Of a DNA stretch of 64,000 bases, positions 44,672-53,786 are shown piece by piece. A model generated the notes under the pieces. That model had not been told where the DNA came from. It did no database searches and saw only the letters and a list, made by a program, of their open reading frames with translations. How positions within the stretch are numbered: position 1 is the stretch's first letter; every line of letters starts with the position of its first letter. Source of the DNA: Planctomycetota bacterium (lineage in GTDB: Bacteria > Planctomycetota > UBA1135 > GCA-002686595); contig JADYYP010000024.1 in NCBI GenBank assembly GCA_020853575.1, forward strand, positions 164,687-228,686, read 5' to 3'. The position numbers and the translations under genes were made by a program.

Positions 44672-44723
44672 GACTCGTCGGCGCTAGGATGCGCGCGGCC
44701 GCTCTTATGCGCGCCGCTGCCCC

Positions 44724-45299
44724 GTGAGACCCCAACGCAAGCACTCGGCTCCCTCCACGGGAACTTTCGTGGTCCTGCTGCGCGGCATCAACGTCGGTGG
44801 CAAGAACAAGTTCGCGATGACAGCCTTCGGCGCCGCGCTGGAGGCGCTCGGATGCAGCGCGGTGCGCACCTACATCCAGAGCGGCAATGCGGTGGTGAAG
44901 GCGCCGCGCGCCGTCGCCCAGAACCTGGCACGCGCTCTGTCGGCTCACCTGGAGGCCGAGCACGCGCTGCGCATTCCGGTCGTCGTGCGCAGCGCACTCG
45001 AGTGGCGCGCGGCGCTGCGCGCGAGCCCGTTCATCGCCGCCGGAGTCGATCCAGATCAGGTCCACGTGGCGTTTCTCGCGGACGAGCCCGGCCTGGCACG
45101 CGCCGCCCAGCTCGATCCCGCGCGCTCGCCCGGCGACGAGTTCGTGTTGCGTGGACGCGAGCTGCACCTGCGCCTGCCCAACGGCGTGGCGCGCTCCAAG
45201 CTCACCAACGCCTACTTCGACGCGACCCTCGCGACCACCAGCACGATGCGCAACTGGCGCACGGTGCAAGCGCTCGCAGCGATGCTCGACGAAGCCTGA
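44724..45299 (+). CDS. DUF1697 family protein
   Basis: A 191-residue protein from a GTG at 44724. It carries the family's first block VVLLRGINVGGKNKFAM (about 16-32), then AVRTYIQSGNAVVKAP, VVVRSALEWRAAL and a terminal TMRNWRTVQALAAML. DUF1697 proteins are widespread and biochemically uncharacterised; a ferredoxin-like fold is usually assumed. Length and order are normal. It follows the sulfotransferase by 52 bp and may share its transcript. Confidence 0.9.
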   Translation: MRPQRKHSAPSTGTFVVLLRGINVGGKNKFAMTAFGAALEALGCSAVRTYIQSGNAVVKAPRAVAQNLARALSAHLEAEHALRIPVVVRSALEWRAALRASPFIAAGVDPDQVHVAFLADEPGLARAAQLDPARSPGDEFVLRGRELHLRLPNGVARSKLTNAYFDATLATTSTMRNWRTVQALAAMLDEA

Positions 45300-45427
45300 G
45301 CGCGGAGCGCGGCTCCGGCTCTTCATAAAGATGACGGCACGCGAAACGTGCGCGAACCAGACGCGAGCGCTGCACGCACGCGCGGCAAATCCTCAACTCG
45401 CGGCGCGAGCGCACCGATAGCTCGTGC

Positions 45428-46543
45428 ATGCGCCAGATCCTCGCTCCGTCCGTTCGTCATGCTCTCGTCAGCGTGCTCCTCGCGTCTGCGTTCGCCGCCT
45501 GCGCCTCGCCTGCGCGCCGCGGGTGGAGTGCCTACGAGCGCGGCGACTACTCGGCCGCGCTCGAGCACTGGCTTCCGCTCGCCGAGCGCGGTGACGCGAA
45601 CGCGCAGTATCTCGTCGGACTGATGCTCGACACGGGCCAGGGCGTCGCGATCGACGACGCGGGGGCGGCGCGTTGGTATCGACTCGCCGCCGACCAGGGT
45701 CACGCCGCTGCTCAGAACAACCTGGGCCTCATGTGCTTCGCGGGCGAAGGCCTCGCGCGCGACCTCGAAGCCGCGGCCAGTTGGTACGAGCGTGCCGCGG
45801 CACAGGGCTTCGCTCCGGCCCAGGCCAACCTCGGGGTCCTGCACCTCCACGCCTTGACCATGGGCCACGATCTCGGCCGAGCGCGTGAGTTGCTCGACGC
45901 CGCGGCCAAGCAAGGTGAGCGCACGGCGCAACGCCTGCTCGGAGCGATGTTGCAGGAGGGACTCGGCGGTGACGTCGATCTCGACGGTGCCGCGCGTTGG
46001 ACGCGCAAGGCCGCCGAGCAAGGCGACGCCGCGGCGTGCGCCAGCTTGGCCCGCATGTACCTCGATGGCGAGGGCGTGACGCAAAGCGACGAACACGCTG
46101 CACGTTGGGCACGACAGGCCGCGGAGCAGGGAGATGCCGACGCCCGCGCGCAGCTCGGGTTGATGTATCTCCACGGACGCGGAGTCGAGGTCGACGACGA
46201 GCGCGCCGCGCACTGGCTGGGACTCGCCGCGGAGCAGGGCCAACCGCTCGCGCAGCACAACCTGGCGCTGATGGCGCTGAAGGGTCGCGGAGTGGAGCGC
46301 GACGAGCGGCTCGCCGCCGCGTGGTTGCGTCGTGCATCCGACTCCGGCTTCGCGCCGTCGCAGACGAAGCTCGCGCAGATGTACGAGCTCGGCCGCGGCG
46401 TGGAGCGCGACGAATTCAGTGCATTGAAGTGGTATGGCGCGAGCGCGGCACAGGGGGACGAGGTCGCGCTCGCTCGCCAGGGAGTGTTGGAGAGCAAACT
46501 GAGACTGTCACTGCTCGAGATCGATCGACGACAGCCCCGCTGA
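45428..46543 (+). CDS. Sel1-repeat lipoprotein
   Basis: A 371-residue exported protein from the ATG at 45428. The signal segment ends SAFAAC, a lipobox with Cys25 as the likely lipidated residue. It is followed by about nine Sel1-type (TPR-like) repeats of ~36 residues, recognisable by ANAQYLVGLMLDTGQGV, AAQNNLGLMCFAGEGL, RTAQRLLGAMLQEGLGG, AAACASLARMYLDGEGV, ADARAQLGLMYLHGRGV and SQTKLAQMYELGRGV. Sel1 solenoids bind peptides and scaffold complexes. It is probably anchored in the outer or inner membrane facing the periplasm. Partners are unknown. Confidence 0.88.
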   Translation: MRQILAPSVRHALVSVLLASAFAACASPARRGWSAYERGDYSAALEHWLPLAERGDANAQYLVGLMLDTGQGVAIDDAGAARWYRLAADQGHAAAQNNLGLMCFAGEGLARDLEAAASWYERAAAQGFAPAQANLGVLHLHALTMGHDLGRARELLDAAAKQGERTAQRLLGAMLQEGLGGDVDLDGAARWTRKAAEQGDAAACASLARMYLDGEGVTQSDEHAARWARQAAEQGDADARAQLGLMYLHGRGVEVDDERAAHWLGLAAEQGQPLAQHNLALMALKGRGVERDERLAAAWLRRASDSGFAPSQTKLAQMYELGRGVERDEFSALKWYGASAAQGDEVALARQGVLESKLRLSLLEIDRRQPR

Positions 46544-46552
46544 GGATGCGAG

Positions 46553-48616
46553 CTACTCGAGCGCCACGTCGCTGAGCGTGATCGTCTCCGGCCCCCACCC
46601 CTTGCCGAAGACGTCGAGCATCTCGATCGAAGTCGGCACGAAGGTGTCGGCGCACTTCGAGAACTTGGCTCGCAGGTCCTCGGTACCGCTCTGCGTGCGC
46701 GTGACCAGCCAGGCCTCGCCGAACTTGGCCCAGGTGTAGCGCACGACTCCCAGGTTGCGCCTGGTGATCGCGACCACGCGTCCGTCGCGCACCTGCACGC
46801 TCGCCAGGTTCGACCCCTCGATCGCGAACGAGCCGTCGCCGTCGGCGGCCGCGATCGTCGCGCCGGCGAAGATGCGCTCGAACTCGCCGCGGCCGTTGAA
46901 GTCGCGTCCCGACCACAGTCGCAGGCGGTCGTCGACCGCGTTCGCGAGCACGCTGCGCGTCTCGTCGGGCAACTTGCCGTCGATTTCGATCTGGTACGAG
47001 GCCCACCCCGACGAGTCGCACAGGAAGCCCCGGTAGCCGCTCAGCTTCACGGTCCCGCGGACGAGCTCGTGACCCTGCCAGGTCAAATCCGTCGCTGGGT
47101 TGCGGGCCTCGAAGCGAGCGCGGAGCGTGCGCGGCTCGCGCTGCGTGCGGAAGCCGTTGTTCCAGGCCGTGCGCAGCGCGTCGACACCCGAGCCCTGCGG
47201 CGCTGGAAGTTCTTGTGCCCCGACTGCGACGCTCGCGCGGTGCAGATCGAACAGCTCGAGCGTTCGGTGGCTGGTCCCCGGCTTGTCGACGAAGCCCAGG
47301 CGCGTGCGCGCGACGAGCGGCACGACGACGCCATCGACCTCGCCGTACTCGTACGACTCGCACCACTGGTCGAGCGCATTGCGCCGCTCGGTCACGACCC
47401 ACCCGCCGGGGACGAGCTGCGTGCGCCAGGTGTAATCCGCGAGCCCAGTGCGTGTCCCGCTGGCCACCCAGCGCCCGGAGTGCAGCGTGAAGTTCGCCAA
47501 GAGCTCGCCGTCCTTGCCCGAGCTCGATCCCGACCAGCCGCGCTTCTCGCCGCGCCACCAGCCAGGACCGTCCAGCTCGAGGGTCTCGTCGCACAGGAGC
47601 CGCACACGATTCGAAGCGAGCACCTCGTCCGCCGAAGGTCGTGTCACGTCCGCGAGCAAATGCTCGAACTGCGCCTGCACCAGCGGCTCGAGCCGCGAGT
47701 CGCCCGACGCGCGCTCGACGTCGGTCAGCTGCAGCCTGACGTGGCCTTCCAGGTCGAGCTCGAACGTGCCCTCGACCTTCAGCCGATGATCGTCGCCCCA
47801 GGCTCGATGGCGGAAGCGCCCGGTCCAGCTCGGAAAGGGCTTCTCCCAGCGGATCCAGCCGGCGTCCACCGCGCGGTAGAGCTGCTCGCCGGCCTGCGGA
47901 TCGCTCGCGCCGACGGCGCACCAGTCGATGCACTCGAGCTTGGTGACCCGCGTGGGGCGGCCGCCGGCCTCGTCCACGAAGTCCAACGCCGCGGGGAGTC
48001 GCGAGAGGATCCAATCGCGCTCACTCTTCGCGCGCAAACGCACACCGAGGAGTGCGCGACCGTCCTGGGGTTCCTTGAACTCGGCCAGGAACACCAGGTC
48101 GAGATCGTGCTCGCTCTTGTTCTCGAGGTGCACGCTCGTGGCGCCGATCCGCGCGCCGGAGTTGCTCTGGATCGCACACGCCACCAGCTTGCCCACGACG
48201 AGCTCCGGGCGCTCACCCGCGCTGCCCTCGAACCAGTTGGCGCGTGTCACCCTGGCCTGGTAGCGCTCGCCTCCATCGGGCACGCCGATCTGCACCCAAT
48301 AGCGTTCCTTGCCGTTCGGCGGGACCGCGCGCCCGTAGCGCCGCACCAAGGGGAGCTCGGCGCGCGAGACTTCGACCGACGTGACGTCCGCCGGCTTCTT
48401 CTTGGGCGTGATGGCGATGGTGAACGTCAGCGGCTCGGCGCTCGCCGCACCGGAGTTGCGCACCTCGATCAGCAGGCGCTGGCCCCATGGGCTCTCCTCG
48501 CGCCGCACGACCTCGCAGGCGAGCGTGTCGAGCGCTCCGCTCGTGAAGCGCGGCTCGCCGCCAAACGCCGAGCACCAAAGGACCAACCACCCGACCAGCA
48601 GGTTGACGAGCTTCAT
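46553..48616 (-). CDS. Large exported protein with two related C-terminal beta domains
   Basis: A 687-residue protein from the ATG at 48616, with a signal peptide (about 1-19, ends SAFGG). Residues ~20-230 are beta-rich and Ig-like (LLIEVRNSGAASAEPLTFTIAI, SERDWILSRLPAALDF). Two related ~190-residue modules follow, about 290-480 and 495-680; each has a GxxxADYTWRTQ or GVVRYTWAKF strand and long alternating beta strands. I recall similar repeats in DUF3386-type proteins, but this match is weak. There is no catalytic motif. It is convergent with the Sel1 protein; function unknown. Confidence 0.65.
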   Translation of the reverse strand: MKLVNLLVGWLVLWCSAFGGEPRFTSGALDTLACEVVRREESPWGQRLLIEVRNSGAASAEPLTFTIAITPKKKPADVTSVEVSRAELPLVRRYGRAVPPNGKERYWVQIGVPDGGERYQARVTRANWFEGSAGERPELVVGKLVACAIQSNSGARIGATSVHLENKSEHDLDLVFLAEFKEPQDGRALLGVRLRAKSERDWILSRLPAALDFVDEAGGRPTRVTKLECIDWCAVGASDPQAGEQLYRAVDAGWIRWEKPFPSWTGRFRHRAWGDDHRLKVEGTFELDLEGHVRLQLTDVERASGDSRLEPLVQAQFEHLLADVTRPSADEVLASNRVRLLCDETLELDGPGWWRGEKRGWSGSSSGKDGELLANFTLHSGRWVASGTRTGLADYTWRTQLVPGGWVVTERRNALDQWCESYEYGEVDGVVVPLVARTRLGFVDKPGTSHRTLELFDLHRASVAVGAQELPAPQGSGVDALRTAWNNGFRTQREPRTLRARFEARNPATDLTWQGHELVRGTVKLSGYRGFLCDSSGWASYQIEIDGKLPDETRSVLANAVDDRLRLWSGRDFNGRGEFERIFAGATIAAADGDGSFAIEGSNLASVQVRDGRVVAITRRNLGVVRYTWAKFGEAWLVTRTQSGTEDLRAKFSKCADTFVPTSIEMLDVFGKGWGPETITLSDVALE

Positions 48617-48717
48617 GAATGTGGGACGCGCTCCGCGTGGGCCAGGTGGAGGGAGCGGTGGCCGCCGCGGGCGCGCGCCCACCGGCAAGCATCGGGCCAA
48701 TCGCTAACATCGCACGC

Positions 48718-49002
48718 ATGGGAGCTTCCGCCGATCCCGAGCCGGCATTCGGCCACGTGTTTCTCGCGGAGCTAGAGCGCGAAGCGCGCAGCGTGCTCTT
48801 CGATTTCGCACAGCGCGAGCGCATCCAGCGCATGACGCAGCCCGAGCTCGTGACGCTGCTGCGCCAACACTCCTCGGCGAGCTACGCCGACGTGCAGAGG
48901 CTCAAGGACTGCACGGATCCCGCCGAGTTCGCGCGCTACCTGCTCGAGGAGCGCCGGCGGCAAGCGACGCTCCTGGCGCTGCGCATGTTCGGTCCACTGT
49001 GA
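48718..49002 (+). CDS. Hypothetical helical protein (94 aa)
   Basis: Not recognised. A 94-residue soluble protein from the ATG at 48718. After a short flexible start it is continuously helical and charged (FLAELEREARSVLFDFAQRERI, LVTLLRQHSSASYADVQRLKDC, RYLLEERRRQATLLALRMF). The pattern resembles small adaptor or regulator proteins but matches no family I can name. It is divergent from the large exported protein and about 175 bp upstream of the YebC gene. Confidence 0.6.
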   Translation: MGASADPEPAFGHVFLAELEREARSVLFDFAQRERIQRMTQPELVTLLRQHSSASYADVQRLKDCTDPAEFARYLLEERRRQATLLALRMFGPL

Positions 49003-49178
49003 GACCGCGAGCGGGACCGCGCAGCCGACGGAAGCGCGGCGAATCCGCGCTCGCTCCGCGTCGCGCACCGCGGCGCCCCGCTAAGATGCCCGACTTCGAT
49101 CGCCAGCTCGGCGATCACCGCCATTCCCGCCGTGGCAGCGCTCGCCGCCGCGCAGTCCACCCCAACGAAGTCGTTCCC

Positions 49179-49889
49179 ATGGGCCGTCAGTGGTTGCAGA
49201 AAAAGCGTGAGATCAACGCCGCCAAGCGCTCGAAGATGACCTCGAAGCTCGTGCGCGAGATCACGGTCGCCGCCAAGATGGGCGTGCCCGACCCGGCGAT
49301 GAACGCGAGGCTCGAAGTGGCGGTTGAAGCCGCGCGCAAGGCCTCGGTTTCGAACGACGTGATCACGCGCGCCATCAAGAAGGCCTCCGGCAGCGGGGGC
49401 GAGGGCGGCCAGCTCGAATTGGTGACCTTCGAGGGCATGACGCCGCAGAAGGTGCCCGTGATCATCGAGTGCCTGACGGACAACCGCAACCGCACGGCGC
49501 CCGACATGCGCTCGCTGTTCCGAGACGGACAGTTCGGCGCGAAGGTGATGTTCTTCTTCGACCACGTGGGCATCGTCGAGGCCACTCACGAGACGCCCGA
49601 GCTCGACCGCGAAACGGTGGCGATCGAAGCGGGAGCGCAGGACGTCGAGCCTTTGGTCGACGCCAGCGACGACGTCACCGGCGCGCGCTTCTACACCTCC
49701 CCGAGCGATCTCGACTCCGTGACCCTCGCCCTGCGCAAGGCGGGATGGTCGGTGACGCAGTCGGAGATGGGCTACCGGCCCAAGGAGAAGATGCAGCTCG
49801 ACGGCGAAGCCCAGGCGAGCTTCGAGAAGTTCGTCGAATCGATCGACGATCACGACGATTGCCACCGCATCTACACCGCGCTCGGCTGA
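49179..49889 (+). CDS. YebC/PmpR family translation/transcription factor
   Basis: A 236-residue protein from the ATG at 49179; the frame extends upstream but without family similarity. It starts MGRQWLQKKREINAAKRSKM, close to the usual GHSKWANIKHRK start, with LARE-like NARLEVAVEAARKASVSNDVITRAIKKASG, then the FEGMTPQKVPVIIECLTDNRNRT block and a SDLDSVTLALRKAGW segment. YebC proteins resolve ribosome stalling on polyproline and have been described as DNA-binding regulators (PmpR). The linker after residue 80 is Gly-rich. It is probably cytoplasmic and constitutive. Confidence 0.92.
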   Translation: MGRQWLQKKREINAAKRSKMTSKLVREITVAAKMGVPDPAMNARLEVAVEAARKASVSNDVITRAIKKASGSGGEGGQLELVTFEGMTPQKVPVIIECLTDNRNRTAPDMRSLFRDGQFGAKVMFFFDHVGIVEATHETPELDRETVAIEAGAQDVEPLVDASDDVTGARFYTSPSDLDSVTLALRKAGWSVTQSEMGYRPKEKMQLDGEAQASFEKFVESIDDHDDCHRIYTALG

Positions 49890-49907
49890 GCTCGGAGAGC
49901 GCCGCGA

Positions 49908-50735
49908 TCAGCGCGGCTCGCGGCGCAACACGTTGCGCGAGTACAGCAGCTCGAAGCCTTGGCGTTGCACGTTGTGCTGCGAGACCGATCCCGGCTGGGT
50001 CGTGACCACCGCGATGTCGCAACCTTGGCGTGCGGCATCGGCCAGTCGGCGCGCGAGCAGCGCGCCTTGCACTCCGCGGCGGCGCAGCCCGGGAAGTGTC
50101 GCGGCCCCGCACAGTTGAGCGACTCCCTCCCCCATGCGCAGAGCGGCGCCACCGGCTGCACGTCCGTCGAGCTCCGCCAAGTAGCGCACGACGCCGTCGG
50201 CGGCGGAGAAGTCGCGGATCACGCGCTCGAGCACCGAGCGCTCGAATTCCTCGTGCGCCGGCGCGCCTTGTGGGTCAGGCGTCGCGAATCCGGTGACGAC
50301 CGTGTCGAGCCAGCGCTCGAGCTCGTCGGCGCTCGAGAGCGAGACGCGGATCACCGGTGAGGCTGGGGAGCGCGCCTCGGTTGCCAGCGACCGGCCGAGC
50401 ACGTTCTCGACGCCGACGAGCTCGTAGCCGCGCCCGGTCAGCCAGCGTGCGATCGTCGGATCGGCCAGTGTCGCCAACTCGACCTGCAGCGCGGCACGGC
50501 GCGCGGCGTGAACCTCTTCGATGCGCTCGAACGCGCTGGCGTCGAATTCGGCGAAGCCCAGTCCCGCGACTTTGTTGAGCGGCGAGCCCGGCTCGGTGAA
50601 CGCGGCCACGCCGCCACACACCGGTTGCACGAATACGTCGGCGACGCGCTGCGCGACATTGCGGCAGGCATCGACCACCAACCGCACCTCGGCGCGCTCG
50701 ATGCGCGCGGCGAGCTCACTCCCACAGAAGATCAT
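49908..50735 (-). CDS. GNAT acetyltransferase (two-domain type)
   Basis: A 275-residue protein from the ATG at 50735. The N-terminal half (1-125) is a degenerate GNAT-like domain (EVRLVVDACRNVAQRV, LNKVAGLGFAEFD, WLTGRGYELVGVENVLGR). The C-terminal half has VVRYLAELDGRAAGGAALRMGEGVAQLCGAATLPGLRRRGVQGALLARRLADAARQGCDIAVVTT, with the acetyl-CoA loop LRRRGVQGALL. It resembles two-domain acetyltransferases of the MSMEG/N-acetyltransferase group. It is convergent with yebC. The substrate is unknown. Confidence 0.82.
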   Translation of the reverse strand: MIFCGSELAARIERAEVRLVVDACRNVAQRVADVFVQPVCGGVAAFTEPGSPLNKVAGLGFAEFDASAFERIEEVHAARRAALQVELATLADPTIARWLTGRGYELVGVENVLGRSLATEARSPASPVIRVSLSSADELERWLDTVVTGFATPDPQGAPAHEEFERSVLERVIRDFSAADGVVRYLAELDGRAAGGAALRMGEGVAQLCGAATLPGLRRRGVQGALLARRLADAARQGCDIAVVTTQPGSVSQHNVQRQGFELLYSRNVLRREPR

Positions 50736-50824
50736 CGGCGCAGCGTAGCGCGAACTGCCGGCGATTGCAGAGCGCGGGGCCAGCTCCCCCTGACGAGGAA
50801 CCGGCCCCGCGGACGAAGCTCGAC

Positions 50825-50863
50825 GTCGCTCGGGCCGCACGCGCAGGGCGTGCGGCGAGCGAC
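50825..50863 (-). terminator. Long stem-loop downstream of the 50871-52034 gene
   Basis: GTCGCTCG (50825-50832) pairs with CGAGCGAC (50856-50863), and inside it CCGCACGC (50835-50842) with GCGTGCGG (50848-50855), with a 2-base bulge and a 5-base loop. It begins eight bases after the minus-strand stop. A second 8-bp GC-rich stem lies further on (50774-50781 with 50803-50810). There is no U-tract, so termination efficiency is uncertain. Confidence 0.55.
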
Positions 50864-50870
50864 ACGGCGA

Positions 50871-52034
50871 TCACGGCGCGAGCGTGAAGTCCAGCGCGTC
50901 CGACAGCATCGTGTTCTTGGGGCTCGGCGGATCGCGGAACCAACCTTGCGCGTAGATGTGCTGCCCGGCGCTGAAGGGAGCGCCCAGGGCGCCGGGATTC
51001 GCGGCGCGGAAGGCATTCCAGTCGATCGAGAGCGAACCGTCGCAGAGATTGACCGTGCCACCCGAGCTCTGCGGCAACGTACGTTGCGTCGGAGGCTTGA
51101 CGCACAGGAAGCTCGAGCTCGGGCCCCACGGCAGCGGGATGAACCCTGCGTTGTTGACGCCGTAGAACACGATCCCGGACTTCTGGCCTTCGACTCCCTG
51201 CACGAGGATCGTGAAGCCGGACGCGGCCGTCGCGCTCGCCGTGCCGCTACCGGAGATCGCCGGCAGGCAACCATGCGTGGTCGTCCCTGACGTGCAGAAG
51301 GAATTCACCGAGGGGCCACCGATGAACTCGGCGCCGAGCGTGTTGCTCGTGATCCCCGGCACGGTGACGATCTGCAGCAACGCACCGGCCTTCGAGTACT
51401 GGTGGAGCTGCGAAAAGGTGCCGAACGCGCCCGGCAGCCAGAGAGTCTGGTCGGCCGGATCGAGCGCGATGCCATACCCTCCGCCGCTCTGCAGTCCGAC
51501 GGGGAATTCGCCGAGCAGCGTGCCGGTGAGCGTGTAGTGCTGCACGTTGTCGCACCCGCCCACGTTGTTCGCCACCCACAGCGTGTTGTCGGTCGCGTCG
51601 TAGGTGATTCCCGAGCTGCGGCGCGTCGGCACGAAGGCGACTTGCATGTTGCCCCAGTTCGAGTCTCCGACGAGCACCGCGAAATTGTTGCTGAAGTCGT
51701 TGTGTGAGATGGTCCAGTTGAGCGCGCCGTTCGTCGCGCCGTCGTAGCAATCGACGAAACCCCCGTTCGGGTACTGCCCGGCGAGCAGGTTGCCGTTCAC
51801 GTCGTACTCACGACCGATCGCGTTCGCGAACTGCCCGAACATCTTGATCGACGTGTTGACGCAGAACGCCGGCCCGTCGTTCTGCGACGTGCGGGCGAAC
51901 TGGCGGATCACTTGCCCGTTGCGGACGACGAAGGCGTCCGTCGAGGCGTAGCTCGTCAAGACGAGCTCGCTGGTCTGGGCGGCACAAACTCCGGCCAATA
52001 GGACGGTGCAAGCAATCGAAGCGCTGCGAATCAT
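50871..52034 (-). CDS. Secreted beta-propeller-like protein with shared C-terminal domain
   Basis: A 387-residue protein from the ATG at 52034 with a good AGGAG ribosome-binding site. Signal peptide 1-19 (ends GVCAAQ). Residues ~20-240 contain several NHL/SMP-30-like blades (GREYDVNGNLLAGQY, SSGITYDATDNTLWVANNVGG, VQHYTLTGTLLGEFPVG, GYGIALDPADQTLWLPG), a predicted six-bladed propeller. The shared C-terminal domain follows (FCTSGTTTHGC, EGQKSGIVFYG, SFLCVKPPTQR, CDGSLSIDWNAF). It is probably an extracellular binding or lactonase-like protein; no metal-binding residues could be assigned. Confidence 0.85.
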   Translation of the reverse strand: MIRSASIACTVLLAGVCAAQTSELVLTSYASTDAFVVRNGQVIRQFARTSQNDGPAFCVNTSIKMFGQFANAIGREYDVNGNLLAGQYPNGGFVDCYDGATNGALNWTISHNDFSNNFAVLVGDSNWGNMQVAFVPTRRSSGITYDATDNTLWVANNVGGCDNVQHYTLTGTLLGEFPVGLQSGGGYGIALDPADQTLWLPGAFGTFSQLHQYSKAGALLQIVTVPGITSNTLGAEFIGGPSVNSFCTSGTTTHGCLPAISGSGTASATAASGFTILVQGVEGQKSGIVFYGVNNAGFIPLPWGPSSSFLCVKPPTQRTLPQSSGGTVNLCDGSLSIDWNAFRAANPGALGAPFSAGQHIYAQGWFRDPPSPKNTMLSDALDFTLAP

Positions 52035-52429
52035 GGTCTTGGATCTCCTGGGGACTGCACGAGGCTCGCGGGACACGTCTCGAGCGCTCGCATGCTCCGG
52101 CGAGCACGTTCGCCAACCCATCCCGCTCTTGCAGCCTAACGCGGGATCGCGCGCTCGGGTCGACGGTCTCGAAGTTCGGGCGGAGTCCACGCGCCGGCCG
52201 CTCGGAATTTGCGCACCTCAGGCCCCGGATGGCGCGGCCGGCGGAAAGCGCGCGCGGCACTCGCGGCGCGACCGCGAGGAGACTGCGCCCGGCCAACCGC
52301 GGTCGGTCCCGAGGCCGAGCGCTCCTCTCGGGGTTCGCGACCGCGAGCGGAGCGCTCCGCGTGCCCGGCGCTACCATGCGCGCGACGCTCGGGCTGGACC
52401 CTGGTGGTCCGACGAACGCGGTTCCCGCG
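52035..52429. other. Divergent intergenic region, no gene seen
   Basis: A 395-bp gap between the minus-strand secreted protein and the plus-strand PLP enzyme. An in-frame upstream extension of the PLP enzyme exists but has no protein-like composition. No hairpin, repeat or operator could be identified; it must hold two promoters. Confidence 0.5.
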
Positions 52430-53683
52430 ATGGACAAACGAGAGTTCCTGAAGACCTTGAGCACTTGCACGATCGGTGCGTTGTTGGGGCAAGCGGTTTG
52501 GGCGCGCTACGCGGAGCTGGCGCCGTCCGCATTGGCCGAGGACGAGCCGTTTTGGGCCCTGGTGCGCGCGAAGTACACGTTGAAGGACGAGTACATCAAC
52601 TTCGAGAACGGCTACTACTCGATGCAGTCCAACGACGTGCTCGAGGCCTTCGTGGCGCACGTTCGCGCCGTGAACCGCGAGGCCGCGCACTACATGCGAA
52701 CGCGCGCCGCCGCTGACAAGCTCGCGGTGCGCCGCGAGCTCGCCCAACTCGCGGGATGTTCCCCCGACGAGCTGATCATCACGCGCAACACGACCGAGTC
52801 GCTCGACAGCGTGATCGCGGGCCGCGACTGGAAGCCAGGCGACGAGGCGCTGATGGCCGAGCAAGACTACGGCGCGATGCTGGCGATGTTCGCGCAGGAA
52901 GCACGCCGTCACGGACTGGTGCAACGCATGGTGTCGCTGCCGCTCGATCCGCGCGACGACGACGAGTTGGTCGAGCTCTACGCCAATGCGATCACGCCCA
53001 AGACCAAGCTCCTGATGATCAGCCACATGGTCAACATCACGGGCCAGATCCTCCCGGTGCGTCGCATCTGCGACATGGCGCACTCCAAGGGCGTCGAAGT
53101 GCTCGTCGACGGCGCGCACGCGTTCGCGCACTTCGAGTTCTCGATCCCCCAACTCCAGTGCGACTACTACGGCGCGAGCCTGCACAAGTGGCTCGGCTGT
53201 CCGCTCGGCGCGGGGATCCTGTACGTCCGCAAGGAGCGCGTCCGCGGCCTGTGGCCGATGTTTGGAGAGTCCGACGTCGCCGACGACGACATCGCCAAGC
53301 TCAATCACACCGGGACGCACCCGGTCCACACGGACCTCGCCATCCGGGATGCACTGACGTTCCACAACAGCATCGGGATCCAGCGCAAGGAAGCACGGCT
53401 GCGCCACCTGCAACGCTCGTGGACCACGCGCGTGCGCGGTCGATCGGGGATCACGCTCAACACGCCCAGCGCTCCTCAGCGCGCGTGCGCGATCGCCAAC
53501 GTCGCCGTCGGCTCGCTCACGCCGAGTGAGCTCGCCCGCGTCTTGCTCGAGCGCTATTCGATCTACACCGTCGCCATCGATCGCCCCGGCGTGCGCGGAG
53601 TGCGTGTCACTCCGCACATCTACACTTCGATGGACGAAGTCGACGCGCTCGTGCGCGCGCTGAACGAGCTCGCCGCCAGCTGA
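52430..53683 (+). CDS. Class V aminotransferase-fold PLP enzyme with N-terminal export-like leader
   Basis: A 417-residue protein from the ATG at 52430. The first ~35 residues (MDKREFLKTLSTCTIGALLG...) resemble a Tat leader with a KR instead of RR pair; a hydrophobic core follows. The catalytic domain has ITRNTTESLDSV, VLVDGAHAFAH (Asp228, His230), and YYGASLHKWLGCPLGAG with the PLP lysine Lys253, matching the isopenicillin-N-epimerase/cysteine-desulfurase-like branch. Export of a PLP enzyme would require folded transport, consistent with Tat. It precedes nrfH by about 100 bp on the same strand, suggesting a link to periplasmic nitrogen or sulfur metabolism, which is speculative. Confidence 0.85.
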   Translation: MDKREFLKTLSTCTIGALLGQAVWARYAELAPSALAEDEPFWALVRAKYTLKDEYINFENGYYSMQSNDVLEAFVAHVRAVNREAAHYMRTRAAADKLAVRRELAQLAGCSPDELIITRNTTESLDSVIAGRDWKPGDEALMAEQDYGAMLAMFAQEARRHGLVQRMVSLPLDPRDDDELVELYANAITPKTKLLMISHMVNITGQILPVRRICDMAHSKGVEVLVDGAHAFAHFEFSIPQLQCDYYGASLHKWLGCPLGAGILYVRKERVRGLWPMFGESDVADDDIAKLNHTGTHPVHTDLAIRDALTFHNSIGIQRKEARLRHLQRSWTTRVRGRSGITLNTPSAPQRACAIANVAVGSLTPSELARVLLERYSIYTVAIDRPGVRGVRVTPHIYTSMDEVDALVRALNELAAS

Positions 53684-53786
53684 TCGGGTGACGAATCGCA
53701 CTCCGATCGCCGTGCGCTCGAACGTGCGTGCGTGTCGTCGATCTCGTTGGAACCCCCGGCTCGGTGCCGCTAGCATCCGCGCCCCG

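Noticed and set aside
50774..50810. Second 8-bp GC stem near the sixth secreted-protein gene
   Set aside because: A 21-base loop, and it is further from the stop than the stronger hairpin at 50825-50863, so I did not list it as a terminator.
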